Origin: Candidatus Aenigmatarchaeota archaeon
GTDB taxonomy: Archaea; Aenigmatarchaeota; Aenigmatarchaeia; CG10238-14
Assembly (NCBI GenBank): GCA_017610225.1
Contig: JAFCCM010000069.1
Span: forward strand, 1 to 9,017
Direction: 5' to 3'
Length of the DNA stretch: 9,017 nucleotides
The position numbers and the translations under genes were made by a program. Shown piece by piece: positions 3,706 through 9,017 of this stretch. Every line of letters begins with the position of its first letter. The stretch's first letter is position 1. The notes under the pieces are model-generated. The model worked only from the letters and a program-made list of their open reading frames with translations, was not told the origin of the DNA and searched no databases.

Positions 3706-5793
3706 ATGCTTGTAGGTAAAATAATTGGAAAAACATCACCAGAATCATTCCACTTCCAAGTCACAGATGTAATAAGAAAAATGGACTTCATTGCCGTAAG
3801 AGACCCAGAAAGACATTTAATTTTAGGAAGAGTAGATGGAATAATCCAAGAAAGAGATCAAGCCATTGCAAGAGTATCAATAATAGGTTACACAAATAAT
3901 CGTGGTGTGGTTCAAAAACCAAGAATGCCATTCAAACCTGGGTCAATGATTTATAGTGCTGATGATGATTTAATAAAAAGAGTATTAGGATTAAAACAAT
4001 CTGGGTTCTATGTTGGATTGCTTGAAAATTCCGAAGGCCTTAAAGTACATCTTGACCCTAAAAAATTAATAACAAAACACCTTGCTGTTCTGGCAAAGAC
4101 AGGTATGGGTAAATCTTATTTTCTTGGTGTGTTGCTTGAAGAATTTATGGAAAGTAAAATTCCAGCAGTAGTTATTGACCCTCATGGAGAATACACATCT
4201 TTAGCAAATCCTAATGAAAAACAGGAAGAAATCAAATACATGGAAAAATATGGGATTCAACCAAAAAATTATAAAAAAAATATTCAAGTCTTCTCACTCG
4301 AAAAAAATCTTGCACAGGGAATGAAAAAACTCAAGTTAAATGGAAGATTAACACCAACAGAAATATTCGAGTTATTGCCGTTCAAACTAACCTCAAGTCA
4401 GTTAAATATAATCTACTCAGTAGTCAGGGAATCAGAGCCTGGGAAAAAATATACAATCAATGAATTGAAAAAAGAAATAATGAAATCTACTAGCAGAGCT
4501 AAATGGAATGTCCTCACTGTGTTGGATTATCTCTCAGGAACTAAACTATTTGATCCTTCGAAATTTGTTAATCCAGAGGATTTAGTAAAAAAAGATAAAT
4601 TAACTATTCTCAATCTCAAAGGAGTAGAACCTGAACTGCAACAATTGGTAGTTTATAAAGTTGTCAAAGATTTGTTTGAAGCAAGAAAATCTGGTAAAGT
4701 ACCTCCGTTCCTTCTTGTTGTTGAAGAAGCTCATAACTTTTGTCCAGAAAGAGGATTTGGCGGGCAGGTTGTTTCATCTCAAATCCTAAGAACAATCGCA
4801 TCAGAAGGAAGAAAATTTGCTATGGGTTTGGCAGTAGTCTCACAAAGACCTGCAAGAGTAGAAAAAAATGTGTTATCTCAATGCAATACCCAAGTCTTCC
4901 TAAGAGTAACTAATCCTAATGATATCAAAACAATCATGGAATCTGTTGAAGGAGTAACAAAAGGAATAGAAAATGAAATAAAATCTTTACCTATTGGAAA
5001 TGCATTAATAGTCGGAGTTATAGATCAGCCTTTACTTGTTGATATTAGAATAAAAAGAACTAATCATGCTGGCGCTACCATGTTAGGTGAAAAGAAAAAG
5101 GAAAAAGAACCTGATACACTTTACTATTTTCCAAAGTTTCTTGAAGATGATGTTAAGAAAAGCATTAAAAAAAGACTCGAACAATTTAAACTAGTCTACT
5201 ATCCATTGTGGAGGTTGAGCTGTAAGTTCAATACAAAAGAAGGGGAAAAAGTTGATAATTTATTCTTGGATGGTATAACAGGAGAGTTAGTTTATTCAAA
5301 AGATGATGTAATTCAAAGAACATCTGGATTGTCTGAAATTGTAGATCTAGGAATGAAAGAAAAAGCTGTCTTACTTTACCTAACAAGTTATGGTATATCA
5401 ACACTCGAAGATATGACTAAAAAACTAAAAATAAAAGAAAAAAATCTAACAAAAATAATAGGATCTCTTAAAAAGAAGGATTTGATTAAGGAAGAAAATG
5501 ATGAGTATGAAAGTCTTCTTAAAATAAACTTTGAAGATGTAGTCAATCATCAATTAAGTGGAGATACTGTTAGCTACAAACACTCGGGGGAATTGATGCC
5601 ATTCAAAATCAGCACAATAAAAACAAACAAAGTTCTTGATCTTTTTAATCCAGATGAGATTGAACGAAAAAAGCTTTACTACCCTTACTGGTTGATATTC
5701 TATGATAGTGGTAAAGTAGATGTTGTTGATGGTTTGACTGGTGAAAGAGACGATTTTCTTTCGGAAGGGTCTTTTGAAGAGTTAGTAAATTAA
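3706..5793 (+). CDS. herA: HerA-family hexameric DNA-translocating ATPase with extended C-terminus
   Basis: This 695-residue FtsK/HerA-type P-loop ATPase (DUF87) has an N-terminal HAS-barrel-like region at about 1-95. Walker A is AKTGMGKS (130-137). The HerA-typical VIDPHGEY is at 156-163. Walker B is LLVVEEAHN (336-344) with E340/E341. The arginine-bearing segment SEGRKFAMGLAVVSQRP is at 366-382. HerA proteins form hexameric rings that move along DNA, usually with NurA nuclease and Mre11-Rad50 in end resection. None of those genes is nearby, so this may be a stand-alone paralogue. Residues about 485-695 are an extra region: two similar YYPxW...DGxTGE modules (498-528 and 658-681) around a winged-helix-like segment (about 550-605). 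The gene appears leaderless. Family confidence is high; the exact role and the symbol are less certain. Confidence 0.85.
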   Translation: MLVGKIIGKTSPESFHFQVTDVIRKMDFIAVRDPERHLILGRVDGIIQERDQAIARVSIIGYTNNRGVVQKPRMPFKPGSMIYSADDDLIKRVLGLKQSGFYVGLLENSEGLKVHLDPKKLITKHLAVLAKTGMGKSYFLGVLLEEFMESKIPAVVIDPHGEYTSLANPNEKQEEIKYMEKYGIQPKNYKKNIQVFSLEKNLAQGMKKLKLNGRLTPTEIFELLPFKLTSSQLNIIYSVVRESEPGKKYTINELKKEIMKSTSRAKWNVLTVLDYLSGTKLFDPSKFVNPEDLVKKDKLTILNLKGVEPELQQLVVYKVVKDLFEARKSGKVPPFLLVVEEAHNFCPERGFGGQVVSSQILRTIASEGRKFAMGLAVVSQRPARVEKNVLSQCNTQVFLRVTNPNDIKTIMESVEGVTKGIENEIKSLPIGNALIVGVIDQPLLVDIRIKRTNHAGATMLGEKKKEKEPDTLYYFPKFLEDDVKKSIKKRLEQFKLVYYPLWRLSCKFNTKEGEKVDNLFLDGITGELVYSKDDVIQRTSGLSEIVDLGMKEKAVLLYLTSYGISTLEDMTKKLKIKEKNLTKIIGSLKKKDLIKEENDEYESLLKINFEDVVNHQLSGDTVSYKHSGELMPFKISTIKTNKVLDLFNPDEIERKKLYYPYWLIFYDSGKVDVVDGLTGERDDFLSEGSFEELVN

Positions 5794-5803
5794 CTAACAA
5801 ATC

Positions 5804-5812
5804 TTTATATAA
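5804..5812 (+). promoter_or_regulatory. TATA box of tRNA-Glu
   Basis: TTTATATAA is centred 29 nt before the first base of tRNA-Glu and begins 10 nt after the stop codon of the HerA-like gene. The spacing fits initiation a few bases before the tRNA. Confidence 0.6.
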
Positions 5813-5836
5813 TTCCTTAATCACTAATTTACTCAG

Positions 5837-5911
5837 GCTCCCGTAGTCTAGCCCGGTCAAGGACATGAGCTTCTCGAGCTTGAAACATGGGTTCGAATCC
5901 CATCGGGAGCA
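5837..5911 (+). tRNA. tRNA-Glu(CTC)
   Basis: The acceptor GCTCCCG (5837-5843) pairs fully with CGGGAGC (5904-5910), discriminator A5911. The D stem is GTC/GAC with GG in its loop. The anticodon stem TGAGC pairs with GCTTG including two G-T wobbles. The loop T-T-CTC-G-A gives anticodon CTC, glutamate. The T arm is ATGGG TTCGAAT CCCAT. There is no intron and no encoded CCA. The tRNA ends immediately before the stop codon of a small minus-strand ORF. Confidence 0.95.
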
Positions 5912-6022
5912 TTAAAAAATTGCAGAAACCAACAATCCAAAAAATATCCACATCATTATCCACATAGAAACTATCTGTTTATTTTGTCTTTCTTCATATT
6001 TTTTATCAACTAATGTTAACAT
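5912..6022 (-). CDS. Possible 36-residue single-pass membrane peptide
   Basis: The interval between tRNA-Glu and the antiporter holds one well-formed minus-strand ORF of 36 codons from ATG (6022) to TAA (5912). The peptide begins MLTLVDKKYEERQNKQIVSM, a charged soluble head, and continues with an unbroken hydrophobic stretch at about 20-36 (WIMMWIFFGLLVSAIF) long enough to span a membrane. A TATA-like AT-rich element (6046-6057) is centred about 29 nt upstream, which suits a leaderless transcript, and a GGA precedes the ATG. No family is recognised. It is too short for a composition test to be decisive; the sharp head/helix split and the promoter spacing are the supporting evidence. Confidence 0.5.
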   Translation of the reverse strand: MLTLVDKKYEERQNKQIVSMWIMMWIFFGLLVSAIF

Positions 6023-6045
6023 TCCTATACTTTTGAGTTAAAAAG

Positions 6046-6057
6046 AAATAAATATTA
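6046..6057. promoter_or_regulatory. AT-rich element possibly shared by divergent promoters
   Basis: AAATAAATATTA is centred about 29 nt from the ATG of the minus-strand 36-residue ORF and about 38 nt from the ATG of the plus-strand antiporter. It resembles a TATA box in both directions. Use for the antiporter would leave a leader of about 12 nt. Confidence 0.35.
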
Positions 6058-6088
6058 CTACTAAATCCCATAATTTATTCGAGATGCT

Positions 6089-7309
6089 ATGTTGATACCA
6101 GGAGTTTTTAGTGCGTTGGGTTTTATTATTATCTTAGGTTTTCTTGGAAATTTTCTGTTCAAAAAGACAGGAATCCCTGATATACTTATTCTCTTGGTTT
6201 TAGGACTCTTACTTGGACCTATTTTTAATGTATTTGATGTTAGTATTTTCAAAGGCTATTCCCAAATTTTTGCAGCACTTGCTTTGATGATACTTCTTTT
6301 TGAGGGTGGATTGAATCTAAATATCTACAGAGTTTTTCAGGAGAGTTCAAGAGCAAGTCTTCTGGCAATATTAGCAGTCGTAACTTCTATGATTATTACA
6401 ACTTTATTTGCAAAGTTTTTTTTGGGTTGGAGTATACTTCCCGGTCTACTTTTAGGAGCTATGATAGGTGGATCTAGTTCTTCAATTGTTGTTCCACTAA
6501 TGAAAAAAATTAATGCTGGTGAGAAGATTGAGACGTTAATGAGTTTAGAATCTGCATTCACAGATGCACTTACAGTTGTTATTGGAATTACACTTATTCA
6601 TTTGTTAGTTTCACCTTCAGGAAGTACTGGTTATATACTTACACATGGAATAGCAAGTGCATTTTCTATAGGGGCAATGTTTGGTTTAATAATAGGATTA
6701 ATCTGGTTGAAAATTTTGAAATCATTGGAGGGTGAATCTTATAGAAGCATACTTACTTTAGCCATAGTTTTTTTAATGTATTCACTTGTTGAAAGCTTGG
6801 GAGGAAACGGGGCCATATCCTCACTCATTTTCGGGTTAGTTTTAGGAAACGCAAAAACAATATCAAAAATAATAAGATCAAAGGAAGAGATGAAAACAGA
6901 AAGATCTATGAAAGAATTTCACTCAGAAATATCATTCCTTGTAAGGACATTCTTCTTTGTTTATCTAGGTATGATTGTAATGATTGGTAACTGGTATCTT
7001 GTTTTCTTGAGTATTTTTCTATCCTCTCTACTATTGATAGGTAGAATATTTTCTGTATACTTAGCAACTATTAAAAATAGCAACCTTATGAGAAATAGAG
7101 ATTTGATGGTAATGATGCTGCCACGTGGTTTGGCGGCTGCTGTATTGTCACAATTGCCTGCTGTTTATGGTTTAGAAAATGCGAGTGTTTATCCTGAAGT
7201 TGTGTTTACTGTGATTATGACTACTGTTATTATATGTACTGTAGGTGTGTTTGTAGTTTCAAAAAGAAATAAAAAAATGGAAAAGAAAAATTCTAAAAAT
7301 AGTGGTTAA
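6089..7309 (+). CDS. Monovalent cation/proton antiporter (CPA superfamily, NhaP/KefB-like)
   Basis: This 406-residue integral membrane protein has about 12 hydrophobic segments and is of the sodium/hydrogen exchanger (CPA) superfamily. It exchanges Na+ or K+ for H+ across the cytoplasmic membrane. Family landmarks are the early LFEGGLNLN (70-78), the crossover helix segment MIGGSSSSIVVPL (125-137), the ion-site ESAFTD (154-159), GRIFSVYL (318-325) with a conserved Arg, and PRGLAAAVLS (345-354). The site normally reads ND in electroneutral and DD in electrogenic members; here it is T158-D159. There is no C-terminal RCK/TrkA-N domain, only a short basic tail. Its TAA abuts the ATG of the ureohydrolase gene (TAAATG), so the two form an operon. 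Ion specificity cannot be read from the sequence. Confidence 0.88.
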   Translation: MLIPGVFSALGFIIILGFLGNFLFKKTGIPDILILLVLGLLLGPIFNVFDVSIFKGYSQIFAALALMILLFEGGLNLNIYRVFQESSRASLLAILAVVTSMIITTLFAKFFLGWSILPGLLLGAMIGGSSSSIVVPLMKKINAGEKIETLMSLESAFTDALTVVIGITLIHLLVSPSGSTGYILTHGIASAFSIGAMFGLIIGLIWLKILKSLEGESYRSILTLAIVFLMYSLVESLGGNGAISSLIFGLVLGNAKTISKIIRSKEEMKTERSMKEFHSEISFLVRTFFFVYLGMIVMIGNWYLVFLSIFLSSLLLIGRIFSVYLATIKNSNLMRNRDLMVMMLPRGLAAAVLSQLPAVYGLENASVYPEVVFTVIMTTVIICTVGVFVVSKRNKKMEKKNSKNSG

Positions 7310-8143
7310 ATGAACAATCATATCTATACTACAAGTTCATTTCCTAGCAACAGTAAGATGAAAGATGCACAAGTAGTTGTGTTTGGTGTTCCTCTTGATT
7401 CTACTGTAGATTATTTGCCTGGAACAAGATTTGGTCCTAAAATCATAAGAGAATCTGCTAATTTTATTGAACCTTTTGATATTGAAATTAAAAAAAATCT
7501 TTTGGATGAGATCAAGATCATAGACATAGGCGATATAGAACCTATTAGAGGAAATGCTGAAAAGACATTAGAAAGAATAGAAAAACAAATCAAAGAAATA
7601 ATCAAAAAAAAGAAGTTTCCTGTAATGCTTGGTGGTGAACATCTTATAAGCTTAGGTGCAGTCAAAGCATTGCCAAAAGGGACAAAAATAATTTCATTTG
7701 ATGCACATTATGATTTAAAAGAGATATGGGAAGGAAGTGAATATACACACAACACCTGGTTAAGAAGAACTTGTGAAATAATCGGAAAAAAGAAAGTTTG
7801 TATCATTGGAGTGAGATGTGGAGATGAGTTTGAGCATGAATATTCTAAGGATATATTAGTCAACCCTGATTTCAAAAACCTCGAGAAATTTGTTAAAGGT
7901 AGAGATGTTTATCTAAGCATAGACATGGATGTGTTTGATCCTTCCATTGCTCCTGGAGTTGGTACTCCTGAACCTGGTGGAATGAAATATCGAGAATTTA
8001 TTGAAAAACTTAAGATTATTTGTGAATTTGGTAATATTATTGGGTTAGATGTTACAGAAGCAAGACCTTTGGGGGAGAATAAAATAACTGAGGTTTTATC
8101 CGGAAAGGTTATTTTTAAGGTTCTTCTACAAGAAAAAGGTTAA
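7310..8143 (+). CDS. speB: Agmatinase/arginase-family ureohydrolase
   Basis: This 277-residue Mn-dependent ureohydrolase most likely hydrolyses agmatine to putrescine and urea for polyamine synthesis. All metal ligands are present: H111 in GGEH, D131/H133/D135 in FDAHYD, and D205/D207 in SIDMDVFDPSIAPGVGTPEP. Also conserved are an N-terminal PGTRFGPKIIRE (37-48), H147 in HNTWLRR, and E250 in DVTEARP. Length is close to archaeal agmatinases. Arginase, guanidinobutyrase or another ureohydrolase remain possible, because substrate residues vary in this family; the symbol is therefore provisional. The gene starts directly at the antiporter stop codon and is probably co-transcribed and coupled to it. 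The pairing could reflect a shared link to cation balance, but that is speculation. Confidence 0.85.
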   Translation: MNNHIYTTSSFPSNSKMKDAQVVVFGVPLDSTVDYLPGTRFGPKIIRESANFIEPFDIEIKKNLLDEIKIIDIGDIEPIRGNAEKTLERIEKQIKEIIKKKKFPVMLGGEHLISLGAVKALPKGTKIISFDAHYDLKEIWEGSEYTHNTWLRRTCEIIGKKKVCIIGVRCGDEFEHEYSKDILVNPDFKNLEKFVKGRDVYLSIDMDVFDPSIAPGVGTPEPGGMKYREFIEKLKIICEFGNIIGLDVTEARPLGENKITEVLSGKVIFKVLLQEKG

Positions 8144-8181
8144 TATATATACTAAAACACATGTTTTCCTTTAGATAAGTC

Positions 8182-8190
8182 TTTATATAT
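8182..8190 (+). promoter_or_regulatory. TATA box of the GGDEF-like gene
   Basis: TTTATATAT is centred 26 nt before the ATG at 8212. This is the spacing seen for the other leaderless genes in the window and supports both the start codon and separate transcription from the ureohydrolase upstream. Confidence 0.6.
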
Positions 8191-8211
8191 TACTTAGAAG
8201 TAGTTAATTGA

Positions 8212-8907
8212 ATGACAAGATTTGAAACTCAAGAAGAATTGGGAGATTATTTAGATAAATTAACTCCAGAAGAAAGGGATAAATTCATAACTCACACTTA
8301 CTTTGACGCCAGAATGGATAAATTAACTGGATTTCCCAATGAAAGATCTTTAAGAGAAGACCTTAAAGATATGAAGAGCCAAGATGGATATTCTTTATAT
8401 TTCGGAGATATTCTAGGTTTGAAATCTGCAAATGATAATCATAGTTATGATGTTGGAAGCGCTCTAATTATATATTCTTTACTTATTCTACAAAAATCTC
8501 TTTCAGACTTTAGTACAGATTTTGAAGTTTACAGAGAACATGGAGATGAGATTGTAGGTATTGCCAGAGATGTTGATGAAGGAACATCAGATGGCATTTC
8601 AGAAAGAATAAGGAGATATTGTGAGATATCAAATCTTGTAAGAAATCTGGAACTAAATGGAACTAACCCAATAACCGAAGAAGAAACGGAAATGGTAAAT
8701 TGGGTAAATAAAACAATGGGTAATTTAAGAGTTTATGGAAGAGAAATTACTTTACCAAATGAGTTACCAGTTATGATTTCTATTGGTTATGATTCTTCTG
8801 GAGATCCATATGAAGCATTAGACCGTGCTAGAGAAATATCAAAAAAAGATAAAAGAAGATTTTACCAAGAACATCCAGAATTAGATCCACGTGGAAGAAA
8901 AGTTTAG
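8212..8907 (+). CDS. Degenerate GGDEF (diguanylate cyclase-like) domain protein
   Basis: The soluble 231-residue product matches the GGDEF nucleotidyl cyclase fold block by block. DKLTGFPNERSL (36-47) matches D-x-L-T-G-x-x-N-x-R-x-L. GDILGLKSAND (65-75) matches DxDxFKxIND, keeping D66, K71, N74 and D75. The active-site turn R-E-H-G-D-E-I (108-114) replaces R-x-G-G-D-E-F. MISIGYD (188-194) matches the v-S-I-G strand, followed by a helix like the AD-AMY region. The first Gly and the Phe of GGDEF are changed, and the usual GHxxGD reads SYDVGS. About 40 extra residues (roughly 130-172) sit between the turn and the SIG strand. There is no membrane or sensor domain. It may still bind a nucleotide; cyclase activity is doubtful. 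Transcription appears leaderless. Confidence 0.75.
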   Translation: MTRFETQEELGDYLDKLTPEERDKFITHTYFDARMDKLTGFPNERSLREDLKDMKSQDGYSLYFGDILGLKSANDNHSYDVGSALIIYSLLILQKSLSDFSTDFEVYREHGDEIVGIARDVDEGTSDGISERIRRYCEISNLVRNLELNGTNPITEEETEMVNWVNKTMGNLRVYGREITLPNELPVMISIGYDSSGDPYEALDRAREISKKDKRRFYQEHPELDPRGRKV

Positions 8908-8948
8908 TTAAATAGATATTTCTCAAATTATAACATTAATTAGCTTGT

Positions 8949-9017
8949 GCAGGGGTCGCGTAGTCTGGTCAATCGCGCTAGGTTGAGGGCCTAGTCCCTT
9001 AGTGGGTACGTGAGTTC
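8949..9017 (+). tRNA. tRNA-Leu(GAG), cut by the window end
   Basis: The 5' acceptor strand GCAGGGG (8949-8955) is followed by a D arm with GG in its loop. The anticodon stem is CTAGG/CCTAG around the loop T-T-GAG-G-G, anticodon GAG, leucine. A long variable arm (CCC/GGG-containing, about 8993-9007) marks a type II tRNA. The 5' strand of the T stem GTGAG and the first TTC of the T loop are the last bases. The 3' acceptor half lies outside the window. No intron is seen in the anticodon loop. Confidence 0.9.

Noticed and set aside
3706..5793. A defence or HerA-nuclease antiphage module
   Set aside because: No nuclease, SIR2, DUF4297 or NurA gene is adjacent; the neighbours are tRNAs and a small Cys-rich protein.
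7411..7665. An 84-codon minus-strand frame inside the ureohydrolase gene
   Set aside because: It is antisense to a gene whose metal ligands are all intact.
8144..8180. Possible hairpin terminator after the ureohydrolase (AAAACACATGTTTT)
   Set aside because: The inverted repeat is imperfect and very AT-rich, and no long T-tract follows.

Overview
The window is AT-rich and archaeal. It carries the archaeal/eukaryotic-type ribosomal protein pair S24e-S27ae, two tRNA genes interrupted at the anticodon loop (one with a clear bulge-helix-bulge splice motif), a HerA-family ATPase, tRNA genes without an encoded CCA, and TATA-like boxes lying about 24-28 nt upstream of several start codons, as expected for leaderless archaeal transcripts. 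The compact layout and many short genes would suit a DPANN-type lineage, but that placement is inference only.

Layout. 1-960: a leaderless ribosomal operon (S24e with a long charged tail, S27ae, a 69-residue unknown). 969-2083, minus strand: a SpoIIM/DUF95-type membrane protein and a MazG-like pyrophosphohydrolase. 2131-2275: tRNA-Ser(CGA) with a 61-nt intron. 2371-3198: a putative Tat-exported lipoprotein and a four-helix membrane protein ending in a T-rich terminator. 3252-3338: tRNA-Gly(CCC) with a 13-nt intron. 3346-3603, minus strand: a small Cys-rich protein, divergent from a long HerA-like ATPase (3706-5793). 5837-5911: tRNA-Glu(CTC). 5912-6022, minus strand: a 36-residue membrane peptide. 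6089-8143: a two-gene unit of cation/proton antiporter plus agmatinase-family ureohydrolase. 8212-8907: a degenerate GGDEF-domain protein. 8949 to the end: tRNA-Leu(GAG), cut by the window edge.

The genes do not form one pathway. Translation functions dominate (two ribosomal proteins, four tRNAs), with membrane and housekeeping genes between them. The antiporter and ureohydrolase are joined stop-to-start and are almost certainly co-transcribed.

The strongest unusual signal is inside the tRNA-Ser intron. It contains two perfect C/C' boxes (ATGATGA) and a CTGA D' box at the spacing of an archaeal C/D-box methylation guide, with a near-D box (CAGA) exactly 12 nt after C'. The tRNA intron therefore appears to double as a guide RNA. 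The second notable item is the GGDEF-like protein, because cyclic-di-GMP-type domains are rare in archaea.
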